From contig CALZJY010000156.1 in NCBI GenBank assembly GCA_945787925.1, forward strand, positions 1-5,601: a DNA stretch of 5,601 bases, read 5' to 3'. Both the position numbers and the translations under genes were made by a program. Within the stretch, counting starts at the first letter, position 1. The number at the start of each line of letters is the position of its first letter. Shown one piece after another: positions 1-5,601 of this stretch. The notes under the pieces are model-generated. The model was not told the DNA's origin and searched no databases. It worked only from the letters and a program-made list of their open reading frames with translations. Source of the DNA: an uncultured Anaerosporobacter sp. (GTDB lineage Bacteria; Bacillota; Clostridia; Lachnospirales; Lachnospiraceae).

Positions 1-629
1 AAGTAAAAGGAGCAAGAATCGTGGCAAATCCCGGATGCTATACGACATGTTCCATCTTAACTGCCTACCCATTAGTAAAAGAAGGCATCATCGATCCAAA
101 TAGCCTGATCGTGGATGCGAAATCAGGAACTTCAGGAGCAGGCCGTGGAGCAAAAGTAAATAACCTATTCTGTGAAGTAAATGAAAATATGAAGGCATAT
201 GGAGTGCTTACTCATAGACATACACCAGAAATCGAAGAACAATTAGGATACGCAGCAGGAGAAGACATCAAGATTATCTTTACCCCTCATTTAGTGCCAA
301 TGAACCGAGGCATCCTTGTAACGGAATATGCATCGTTAACAAGACCGGTTACCTATGAAGAAGTAAGGGCGATTTATGATTCCTATTATAAAGAGGAAAC
401 CTTTATCCGTGTCTTAGACAAAGACGTTTGCCCAGAAACGAAATGGGTGGAAGGCAGCAACTATGTCGACATCAATTTCAAGATTGATGAGAGAACCAAC
501 CGCATCGTCATGATGGGCGCACTTGATAATATCGTAAAAGGCGCTGCAGGTCAGGCAGTACAAAACATGAACTTAGTATTTGGCATCGAGGAAACAGAAG
601 GATTAATGCTTGTCCCTATGTTCCCATAA
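1..629 (+). CDS. argC: N-acetyl-gamma-glutamyl-phosphate reductase, 3' part (5' end outside window)
   Basis: ArgC reduces N-acetylglutamyl-5-phosphate to N-acetylglutamate semialdehyde with NADPH, the third step of arginine synthesis, in the cytoplasm. The reading frame is open from the window edge (first whole codon at 3). The GTG at 21 is an internal valine just before the active site, not a start. About 208 residues are visible against roughly 345 in the family, so about 140 residues, including the NADP-binding Rossmann part, lie upstream. The catalytic cysteine is in ANPGCYTT (Cys codon 36-38). The catalytic histidine is in HRHTPEIE (His codon 213-215), 59 residues later, as expected for the family. 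The C-terminal NMNLVFGIEETEGL motif is also typical. The motif has Thr where many ArgC proteins have Pro (NPGCYPT). argJ follows after 18 bp. Family assignment is secure. Confidence 0.97.
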   Translation, partial: VKGARIVANPGCYTTCSILTAYPLVKEGIIDPNSLIVDAKSGTSGAGRGAKVNNLFCEVNENMKAYGVLTHRHTPEIEEQLGYAAGEDIKIIFTPHLVPMNRGILVTEYASLTRPVTYEEVRAIYDSYYKEETFIRVLDKDVCPETKWVEGSNYVDINFKIDERTNRIVMMGALDNIVKGAAGQAVQNMNLVFGIEETEGLMLVPMFP

Positions 630-647
630 GGAAATGGAGGAGATTGT

Positions 648-1871
648 ATGAAGAAAATCGAAGGCGGTGTAACCGCAGCAAATGGTTTTATGGCAGCTTG
701 CACGGAAGCAAACATCAAATATGAGAATCGCACGGATATGGCCTTAGTATATAGCAAGGTGCCAGCCAAGGTGGCAGGAACCTTTACACAGAACGTAGTG
801 AAGGCTGCGCCAGTAAAATGGGGCATGCAAATCGTAAAAAATAAGGAGTGTGCCCAGGCAGTCGTATTAAACAGTGGAATCGCCAATGCATGTACTTCTA
901 AAGAGGGAGAAATCGCAAACGAAGCGATGGCAGCAGCTGTAGCAGCTCCTCTTGGACTTCAATTAGAGGATGTCCTTACTTGTTCCACAGGTGTCATCGG
1001 CATGCAGCTTCCAGTGGAAAAGCTTCAAAGCGGTGGCTTGGCGCTGACAAAGGTCCTTTCAGATTCCATCGAAGCAGGTCATGAAGCAGCAAAGGCAATC
1101 ATGACGACAGATACGTATCCAAAGGAAGCAGGCGTTACTTTCGAAGTGCAAGGAAAGACCGTAACCTTAGGCGGCATGAGCAAAGGTTCTGGTATGATTC
1201 ATCCGAATATGGCAACGATGCTTTCTGTTATTACGACAGATCTTGCCATCAGCAAGCCGCTTCTTCAAGAAGCATTAAGCACGGTAGTAAAAGACAGCTT
1301 CAATATGATCAGTGTAGACCGTGACACGTCTACCAATGATACTTGCATCTTGTTAGCAAACGGCATGGTTGGAAATGAAGAAATTACAGAAAAGGGTGCA
1401 GATTATGATGCGTTCGTAGAGGCACTTATGTATGTAGCAAAGACATTGGCAAAGAACATGGCAAAAGACGGTGAAGGTGCAACCAAATTAATCACTTCCA
1501 CCGTATTACATGCAAACAGTAAGGAAGAAGCAAAGGCATTAGCAAAGTCCGTCATCACGTCTCCCCTTGTTAAGACAGCCGTATATGGAAATGATGCCAA
1601 CTGGGGACGGATTGCCTGTGCGCTCGGTTATGCAGGCGTAAGCTTCAATCCGGAAAAATTAGATTTATTTATCGAAAGCAAGGTTGGCGCCCTGAAGCTA
1701 TGTGAAAACGGAATGCCAACGGAGTTTAGTGAAGAATTAGCAACCAAGATCCTTTCCCAAGAAGAAGTAGTGATTACTTCTGATATGAAACAGGGAGAGG
1801 AAACAGCAACAGCATGGGGATGCGACTTAACATATGACTATATCAAAATCAATGGTGATTATAGAAGTTAG
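648..1871 (+). CDS. argJ: Glutamate N-acetyltransferase / amino-acid acetyltransferase ArgJ, complete
   Basis: ArgJ transfers the acetyl group of N-acetylornithine to glutamate, releasing ornithine and regenerating N-acetylglutamate. Bifunctional members also acetylate glutamate from acetyl-CoA. The 407-residue length is normal. The N-terminus (GGVTAANGF), the oxyanion-hole motif CSTGVIG (Thr114-Gly115), the self-cleavage motif HPNMATML (cut between Ala189 and the nucleophile Thr190, codon 1215-1217), DGEGATK (274-280) and the C-terminal CDLTYDYIKINGDYRS are all present. The precursor should therefore split into alpha (1-189) and beta (190-407) chains. The start at 648 is supported by GGAGGAG at 636-642, five bases upstream. 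No argA or argE is seen in the window, which fits a cyclic pathway. Whether this copy is mono- or bifunctional cannot be told safely from sequence. Confidence 0.98.
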   Translation: MKKIEGGVTAANGFMAACTEANIKYENRTDMALVYSKVPAKVAGTFTQNVVKAAPVKWGMQIVKNKECAQAVVLNSGIANACTSKEGEIANEAMAAAVAAPLGLQLEDVLTCSTGVIGMQLPVEKLQSGGLALTKVLSDSIEAGHEAAKAIMTTDTYPKEAGVTFEVQGKTVTLGGMSKGSGMIHPNMATMLSVITTDLAISKPLLQEALSTVVKDSFNMISVDRDTSTNDTCILLANGMVGNEEITEKGADYDAFVEALMYVAKTLAKNMAKDGEGATKLITSTVLHANSKEEAKALAKSVITSPLVKTAVYGNDANWGRIACALGYAGVSFNPEKLDLFIESKVGALKLCENGMPTEFSEELATKILSQEEVVITSDMKQGEETATAWGCDLTYDYIKINGDYRS

Positions 1872-1882
1872 GGGGCAGCAGG

Positions 1883-2788
1883 ATGGATGAATATATGGAA
1901 CAGATTACGATGAAGGCAAATACGCTAATCGAAGCGTTACCTTATATACGTCAGTTCAATAATAAGATGGTAGTCGTAAAATACGGCGGAAGCGCAATGG
2001 TAGATGAAGAGTTACAGCAAAGCGTAATTAAGGATGTGGCATTGTTAAAGCTGATTGGCATGAAGCCAATCATCGTTCATGGCGGCGGAAAAGAAATCAG
2101 CAAATGGATTGGCAAGGTTGGGAAAGAGCCAAAGTTTATCGAGGGCTTGCGTGTGACGGACGATGAAACGATGGAAATTGCAGAAATGGTATTAAACCGT
2201 GTGAATAAGCATTTAGTGCAGATGGTAGAAAAGCTAGGCGTGAAGGCAGTAGGAATCAGCGGGAAAGATGGTGCTACGTTACGGGTAGATAAAAAGACCG
2301 TACATGGCCAGGATATCGGCTATGTAGGAACTATCAAGCACGTAAATCCATCGTTGATTGAATCCTTAATCGATGATGACTTCATTCCAATCATCGCACC
2401 AATCGGATTAGACGATGCGTACCAGACCTATAACATCAATGCGGACGATGCAGCCTGTGCAGTAGCAGAGGCGTTAGGGGCAGAAAAATTAGTATTCCTT
2501 ACGGATATCGATGGCGTTTGTACAGATCCAGAAGATAAGGATACGCTGATTTCCTTATTAACGTTAGAAAAGGCGCATAGCCTGATCGAAGAAGGCTATA
2601 TCGGTGGCGGAATGCTTCCTAAATTAAACAACTGCATCGATGCGGTTAAAAATGGAGTAAACCGAGTACATATTTTGGACGGAAGAAAAGCACATTGTTT
2701 ATTGTTAGAGTTCTTTACAAATCGAGGAATCGGAACAGCAATTATTAAAGATGAAGGGTGGCTTGACAATGAGCAAGACAATGAGTAA
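1883..2788 (+). CDS. argB: Acetylglutamate kinase
   Basis: ArgB phosphorylates N-acetylglutamate with ATP, the second step and usual control point of arginine synthesis. The 301 residues carry the amino-acid kinase fold motifs: KYGGSAM (33-39), HGGGK (66-70), GLRVTD (88-93), NINADDAA (184-191), TDIDG (207-211) and GGGMLPK with catalytic Lys247. An N-terminal helix ahead of the first strand (LIEALPYIRQF, 15-25) and the C-terminal HCLLLEFFTNRGIGT segment (271-285) resemble the arginine-inhibited hexameric kinases, so feedback inhibition is inferred. The start at 1883 has GGGGG at 1871-1875 seven bases upstream. An in-frame ATG at 1895 with GGATGG before it is the alternative and would shorten the protein by four residues. 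The gene starts 11 bp after argJ, and its last codons overlap argD. The final residues DNEQDNE come from a tandem duplication. Confidence 0.97.
   Translation: MDEYMEQITMKANTLIEALPYIRQFNNKMVVVKYGGSAMVDEELQQSVIKDVALLKLIGMKPIIVHGGGKEISKWIGKVGKEPKFIEGLRVTDDETMEIAEMVLNRVNKHLVQMVEKLGVKAVGISGKDGATLRVDKKTVHGQDIGYVGTIKHVNPSLIESLIDDDFIPIIAPIGLDDAYQTYNINADDAACAVAEALGAEKLVFLTDIDGVCTDPEDKDTLISLLTLEKAHSLIEEGYIGGGMLPKLNNCIDAVKNGVNRVHILDGRKAHCLLLEFFTNRGIGTAIIKDEGWLDNEQDNE
2756..2761 (+). promoter_or_regulatory. Ribosome binding site choosing the argD start
   Basis: The sequence GGGTGG lies inside the argB coding end and stands 7 bases before the ATG at 2769. The in-frame ATGs at 2751 and 2781 have no comparable purine-rich site at a suitable distance, so 2769 is preferred. 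Translation of argD is probably coupled to ribosomes finishing argB. Confidence 0.6.
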
Positions 2789-2792
2789 GACA
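2765..2792 (+). repeat. 12-bp tandem duplication across the argB stop and argD start
   Basis: The unit GACAATGAGCAA (2765-2776) is followed directly by GACAATGAGTAA (2777-2788), and then GACA begins a third partial copy (2789-2792). The copies differ at one base, C versus T. In the argB frame that base makes CAA (Gln) in copy one and TAA (stop) in copy two. In the argD frame the two units give MSKT MSKT, so each copy carries an ATG. Both coding frames stay intact because 12 is a multiple of three. Confidence 0.95.
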
Positions 2793-3962
2793 GTCGACAA
2801 GGCAGAACAATATTTTATGCATACATACAATCGTTTTCCTCTTGTATTAGAACGAGGGGAAGGGGTATACCTTTATGATGAGAACGGAAAAAAATACTTA
2901 GATTTTGGGGCAGGAATCGCAGTATTTGCATTAGGATATGGGAACAAAAGCTATAACGATGCAGTAAAGGCACAGGTAGATAAATTAGTCCATACGTCAA
3001 ATTACTTCTACAACAAGCCATCTGCAGATGCGTGTGAGAAGATTGCACAGGCATCTGGAATGGATGTTGTATTCTTAGCGAATTCAGGAGCAGAAGCCAT
3101 TGAGGGTGCGATTAAGGTTGCTAGAAAATATTATTATGAAAAGACAGGAAATGCAGAGGGGGAAATCATTGCGATGAACCACTCCTTCCACGGAAGGACG
3201 ATGGGAGCCCTTTCTGTGACTGGCCAGCCAAAATATCAAGAAGCCTTTGGACCAATGCTTCCAAATATCAAGTTTGCAGACTATAACGACTTTGAAAGCG
3301 TAAAGGCACTTGTGACAGAAAAGACAGCGGCGATTCTTTTAGAAACCGTACAAGGAGAAGGTGGCTTATATCCAGCAGACAAAGAGTTCTTACAACAACT
3401 TCGTGCTCTTTGTGATGAAAAGGATATCCTTCTTATGTTAGATGAAATCCAGTGTGGAATGGGAAGGAGCGGAGAAATGTTTGCATATCAGACATATGGA
3501 GTGACACCTGATGTTATGACGACAGCAAAAGCGCTTGGATGTGGAATCCCAGTAGGTGCATTTGCAGCAAGGGGAAAGGCAGCGCTTGCATTAAAACCAG
3601 GAGATCATGGTTCTACGTATGGATACAATCCACTTGCAGGAACCGCAATCAATGCGGTATTCGAGCAATTTGAGGAATTAGACTTGATTGCCCATGTAAA
3701 AGAAATTTCTGCATACCTTTGCGAAAAGTTAGATGCATTGGTGGAAAAATACGACTGCATCAAAGAACGAAGAGGTCTCGGCCTGATGCAAGGCTTAGAA
3801 TTTACCCATCCAGTTGGAAAGTATCTAGTAGAGGCACAGGAAAAAGGCTTGATCCTATTAAGTGCAGGAGCAAACTTAATGCGTCTTGTTCCACCACTAG
3901 TAATTGAAAAAGAACATGTAGACCAGATGATTGCAATCGTAGAAGAAATGATTTGTGAATAA
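2769..3962 (+). CDS. argD: Acetylornithine aminotransferase
   Basis: ArgD is a PLP enzyme of the class III (fold type I) aminotransferases. It makes N-acetylornithine from N-acetylglutamate semialdehyde with glutamate as amino donor. The 397 residues are a normal length. Visible motifs are NSGAEA (105-110, cofactor phosphate), HSFHGRT (138-144), ETVQGEGG (192-199), LDEIQCGMGRSG (224-235, Asp225 for the pyridine nitrogen), the Schiff-base lysine Lys254 in TTAKALGCGIPVGA, HGSTYGYNPLAG (280-291) and MRLVPPL (371-377, with the substrate-carboxylate Arg). The start at 2769 is chosen for its ribosome binding site and gives a 20-bp overlap with argB; 2781 and 2751 are weaker options. Position in an arg cluster favours acetylornithine over related substrates such as GABA or ornithine. 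Some ArgD enzymes also act on succinyldiaminopimelate. A hairpin follows 24 bp after the stop. Confidence 0.95.
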   Translation: MSKTMSKTVDKAEQYFMHTYNRFPLVLERGEGVYLYDENGKKYLDFGAGIAVFALGYGNKSYNDAVKAQVDKLVHTSNYFYNKPSADACEKIAQASGMDVVFLANSGAEAIEGAIKVARKYYYEKTGNAEGEIIAMNHSFHGRTMGALSVTGQPKYQEAFGPMLPNIKFADYNDFESVKALVTEKTAAILLETVQGEGGLYPADKEFLQQLRALCDEKDILLMLDEIQCGMGRSGEMFAYQTYGVTPDVMTTAKALGCGIPVGAFAARGKAALALKPGDHGSTYGYNPLAGTAINAVFEQFEELDLIAHVKEISAYLCEKLDALVEKYDCIKERRGLGLMQGLEFTHPVGKYLVEAQEKGLILLSAGANLMRLVPPLVIEKEHVDQMIAIVEEMICE

Positions 3963-3986
3963 AATAAATCCTTGAAATGGATACTA

Positions 3987-4023
3987 ACAAGGACGGGAGC
4001 AGTATGGTGGCTTCCGTCCTTGT
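3987..4023 (+). terminator. Hairpin, probable intrinsic terminator of the arg cluster
   Basis: The arm ACAAGGACGGGAGC (3987-4000) pairs over 14 positions with GCTTCCGTCCTTGT (4010-4023), with a single G-U pair, leaving a 9-base loop. The stem is GC-rich in its middle and sits 24 bp after the argD stop, as a terminator should. The following bases TTGTATCATTT are T-rich but hold no continuous T run, so termination may be leaky. Partial read-through into the next gene is possible. Confidence 0.7.
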
Positions 4024-4036
4024 ATCATTTATGGAA

Positions 4037-4042
4037 AAGGAG
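4037..4042 (+). promoter_or_regulatory. Ribosome binding site choosing the start of the YdcZ-like gene
   Basis: AAGGAG stands nine bases before the ATG at 4052. The upstream in-frame ATGs at 3977 and 4031 lack such a site, and the frame from 3977 would run through the terminator hairpin. The residues it would add are polar and unlike the family's N-terminus. Confidence 0.75.
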
Positions 4043-4051
4043 AATGTATCT

Positions 4052-4489
4052 ATGTGGGGTTTGCTAATTGCGATGCTATCGGGAGCCTTGATGAGCATTC
4101 AAGGAGTGTTTAATGCAGGAGTTACAAAGCAGACGAGCCTTTGGCTTACGGCATCCTTCGTACAGGTCACGGCATTTGCTGTTTGTGTTGCCGCGTGGTT
4201 TGTGACAGGAAGGGAGTCTTCGGTTGGGGAATTATTTAAGATTGATGGAAAGTATATGTTGCTTGGAGGCGTAATCGGCGCATTTATCACGATTACCGTA
4301 GTACAATCCATGAATTCCTTAGGACCTGCAAGGGCTGCGTTATTAATCGTAGTCGCACAGCTCCTGGTTGCCTACCTCATTGAATTATTTGGGTTGTTTG
4401 GTGTTGAAAAATCTCCATTTGAATGGAAAAAAGTCATCGGAATGGTAATCGCCATTGTTGGAATCGTTATATTTAAATGGGAAAAATAG
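4052..4489 (+). CDS. YdcZ/DUF606-family small membrane protein (DMT superfamily)
   Basis: This 145-residue protein is almost wholly hydrophobic, with about five membrane segments near residues 2-22, 32-52, 68-86, 92-115 and 126-142. It begins directly in the first helix (MWGLLIAMLSGALMSIQG). The helix 3-4 junction and following segment, MNSLGPARAALLIVVAQLL and ELFGLFG, is the hallmark of the YdcZ/DUF606 family, a half-size relative of drug/metabolite transporters. Such single-domain proteins are thought to work as dimers, some with dual topology. The substrate is unknown. The longer frame from 3977 was not used because it crosses the hairpin and has no ribosome binding site. The gene sits 90 bp behind argD, beyond the hairpin. 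No convincing promoter of its own is visible, so expression may depend on read-through from the arg cluster. A role linked to arginine is only a guess from position. Confidence 0.88.
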   Translation: MWGLLIAMLSGALMSIQGVFNAGVTKQTSLWLTASFVQVTAFAVCVAAWFVTGRESSVGELFKIDGKYMLLGGVIGAFITITVVQSMNSLGPARAALLIVVAQLLVAYLIELFGLFGVEKSPFEWKKVIGMVIAIVGIVIFKWEK

Positions 4490-4519
4490 GACACAAGGAA
4501 AGATTGCTAAGTATTATGT

Positions 4520-4553
4520 AACAAAAACAATTGTCTTGTTCAAAATATATATT
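4520..4553. promoter_or_regulatory. AT-rich palindromes upstream of comEA, possible operator
   Basis: Within the 135-bp intergenic region there is a palindrome ACAATTGT (4527-4534), flanked by AACAA (4520-4524) and TTGTT (4536-4540), which are also complementary. A second palindrome, AATATATATT (4544-4553), lies next to it. They are immediately upstream of the proposed promoter, and the second touches its -35 box. Palindromes in AT-rich DNA arise readily by chance, so a regulator site is only a suggestion. Confidence 0.3.
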
Positions 4554-4580
4554 GTAAAAGCCGTTTCTATTCGTTAGAAT
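4552..4580 (+). promoter_or_regulatory. Probable sigma-A promoter for comEA and the response regulator
   Basis: A -35 box TTGTAA (4552-4557, four of six consensus bases) and a -10 box TAGAAT (4575-4580, five of six) are separated by exactly 17 bp. Transcription would begin near 4587, leaving a leader of about 38 bases before the ATG at 4625. A second -35-like TTGTCT at 4531 has a poorer -10 partner. No clear terminator for the preceding gene is visible in this gap. Confidence 0.5.
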
Positions 4581-4624
4581 ATTATGTGTATGTAAACAAG
4601 GAATTATTTGAAAGGAAGTAGGGT

Positions 4625-5266
4625 ATGAAGAAGTTAGCAAAGCGCATCGCGATACTAACTTTTCTGGGGGCAACAGGCATATTCTATGGATGCGGGACAA
4701 GCAGTTCCACGCCGAAGATGTTCAATACCAATGAGGTAACTAGGACGAAGGAAGCAAAGGAAACGGTACAGCCTAGTCCGAGCGTAGTTACCAAAGATAC
4801 GACCACCAACCAAAAGATTTATGTTTATATATGTGGCCAGATTAAGAAGCCAGGGGTATATACGATGACACCCGGTGCAAGGGTGGATGATGTTGTGAAG
4901 CAGGCAGGAGGCATGACCAAGGAAGCAAGCCTTTCTAGCGTCAATCTTGCAGCCGTAGTAACAGATGAACAACAAATCTATATACCTTCAAAAGAAGAAA
5001 TCAATGCAACAAAAAGCGAACGCAGTGCAACGGTCCAGAAAGGGACTGGCCAGGCAACGGCCGCACAGCCATCGGAAAAAATTAATATCAATACTGCTTC
5101 TAAGAGTGAGCTTATGAGTTTGCCCGGGATTGGCGAAAGGAAGGCAGAAAGCATACTTGCCTATCGGAGTGCCAAAGGATCCTTCTCATCGATTGAGGAA
5201 CTTACGAAGGTGGATGGGATTAAAAGTGGTGTACTTAATAAAATAAAAGATAAAATTACAGTTTGA
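4625..5266 (+). CDS. comEA: ComEA-like DNA receptor with SLBB and helix-hairpin-helix domains, likely lipoprotein
   Basis: ComEA proteins sit on the outer face of the cell membrane and bind double-stranded DNA during natural transformation, handing it to the ComEC channel. This 213-residue protein has a basic N-terminus and hydrophobic stretch (1-22) ending in FYGC with Cys23. That looks like a lipoprotein signal, although Phe and Tyr at -3 and -2 are not the usual residues. A Ser/Thr/Lys-rich spacer follows (24-64), then an SLBB beta-grasp domain (about 65-122, IYVYICGQIKKPGVYT and the AGG turn), a second spacer (123-151), and the paired helix-hairpin-helix domain (152-213) with INTASKSELMSLPGIG and VDGIKSGV hairpins. 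The order and length match ComEA. AAAGGAAG at 4611-4618 supports the start. comEB and comEC do not follow; a response regulator begins 13 bp later. Competence in this organism is not shown by the sequence. Confidence 0.92.
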   Translation: MKKLAKRIAILTFLGATGIFYGCGTSSSTPKMFNTNEVTRTKEAKETVQPSPSVVTKDTTTNQKIYVYICGQIKKPGVYTMTPGARVDDVVKQAGGMTKEASLSSVNLAAVVTDEQQIYIPSKEEINATKSERSATVQKGTGQATAAQPSEKININTASKSELMSLPGIGERKAESILAYRSAKGSFSSIEELTKVDGIKSGVLNKIKDKITV

Positions 5267-5279
5267 ATGAGGTGGAACA

Positions 5280-5601
5280 ATGGGAAAGAAAGTCCTTGTT
5301 GTGGACGATGAAAAGCTAATTGTAAAAGGAATTCGATTTAGCTTAGAACAAGATGGTATGGAAGTAGACTGTGCATATGATGGAGAAGAAGCGTTACAGG
5401 CTGCTCAATCAAAAGAATATGATATGATCTTGCTAGACGTTATGCTTCCAAAATTAGATGGCTTTGAAGTATGCCAACAAATCCGTGAGAGCAGCAATGT
5501 TCCAATCATCATGCTAACAGCAAAAGGCGATGATATGGATAAGATCCTAGGATTAGAGTACGGTGCGGACGACTATATCTGTAAGCCATTCAACATTCTA
5601 G
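5280..5601 (+). CDS. Response regulator, receiver domain (3' end outside window), OmpR/PhoB type likely
   Basis: This is the start of a two-component response regulator; 107 residues are visible and the frame is still open at the window end. It has the full phosphorylation site: acidic pair Asp9-Asp10 in VVDDEK, phospho-acceptor Asp53 in LLDVMLPKLDGFEVC, switch Thr80 in IIMLTAK, and Lys102 in GLEYGADDYICKPF. The LGLEYGADDYxxKPF ending is typical of OmpR/PhoB regulators, so a winged-helix DNA-binding domain probably follows, and perhaps a histidine kinase gene. Neither can be seen here. The start ATG at 5280 is preceded by GAGGTGG (5269-5275). The 13-bp gap to comEA, with no room for a promoter or terminator, suggests cotranscription. 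The signal and target genes are unknown. Confidence 0.95.
   Translation, partial: MGKKVLVVDDEKLIVKGIRFSLEQDGMEVDCAYDGEEALQAAQSKEYDMILLDVMLPKLDGFEVCQQIRESSNVPIIMLTAKGDDMDKILGLEYGADDYICKPFNIL

Noticed and set aside
21..23. GTG at 21 as the start of argC
   Set aside because: The frame is open to the window edge and the GTG is the valine just before the catalytic ANPGC motif, so it is internal. No complete ArgC could start there.
551..886. Minus-strand open frame of 111 codons across the argC/argJ junction
   Set aside because: It lies opposite two clearly conserved genes, shows no recognisable motif, and is a by-product of their codon pattern. The same applies to the other minus-strand frames at 1403-1600, 2596-2781, 2815-3054, 3802-4098, 4099-4311, 4473-4700 and 4655-4975.
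2763..2791. Perfect -35 sequence TTGACA at 2763-2768 as an internal promoter in front of argD
   Set aside because: At 16-18 bp downstream there is no acceptable -10 box (the best is TAAGAC), and any start site would fall inside argD after its first codons.
3719..3907. Plus-strand 62-codon frame inside argD
   Set aside because: It is wholly contained in the conserved C-terminal part of argD in another frame, with a composition typical of shadow frames.
3977..4051. Longer N-terminus for the YdcZ-like protein from the ATG at 3977
   Set aside because: It runs through the 14-bp terminator hairpin, has no ribosome binding site, and would add polar residues ahead of a protein family that starts directly in a membrane helix.
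3963..4051. Riboswitch or T-box leader ahead of the YdcZ-like gene
   Set aside because: The space is only 89 bp and contains one simple hairpin, with no alternative antiterminator pairing or T-box consensus visible.
1..5601. CRISPR arrays, tRNA or rRNA genes, insertion sequences, phage genes or toxin-antitoxin pairs
   Set aside because: None seen. Coding density is high with conserved housekeeping genes, and the only intergenic gaps over 80 bp (3963-4051 and 4490-4624) hold just the hairpin and the promoter-like elements described.

Overview
The window looks like ordinary chromosomal sequence from an anaerobic Firmicute of the class Clostridia, most likely Lachnospiraceae. That placement is inferred from moderate GC content, strong AGGAG-type ribosome binding sites, tight gene packing, and the style of the arginine, ComEA and response regulator proteins. 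No marker gene fixes the species. All genes are on the + strand.

Region 1 (1-3962) is an arginine biosynthesis cluster in the order argC (3' part only), argJ, argB, argD. The genes are separated by 18 bp, then 11 bp, and argB and argD overlap by 20 bp, so they are very probably one transcript. Together they convert N-acetylglutamate to N-acetylornithine (ArgB, ArgC, ArgD). ArgJ then moves the acetyl group from acetylornithine back to glutamate, giving ornithine and closing the acetyl cycle. The argB/argD junction carries a recent-looking 12-bp tandem duplication that contains both the argD start and the argB stop. The cluster ends with a 14-bp hairpin (3987-4023) that looks like an intrinsic terminator with a poor T tract.

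Region 2 (4052-4489) is a small membrane protein of the YdcZ/DUF606 branch of the drug/metabolite transporter superfamily. Its real start lies downstream of the hairpin.

Region 3 (4490-4624) is a 135-bp AT-rich intergenic stretch with a plausible sigma-A promoter and two short palindromes. It leads into a ComEA-type DNA-binding protein (4625-5266), which has a lipoprotein-like N-terminus, an SLBB domain and a helix-hairpin-helix domain. Only 13 bp later an OmpR/PhoB-style response regulator starts (5280) and runs off the window end.

Nothing here is clearly a new system. The points most worth a second look are the duplication at the argB/argD junction, the comEA gene paired with a response regulator rather than comEC, and the transporter-like gene just behind the arginine terminator.
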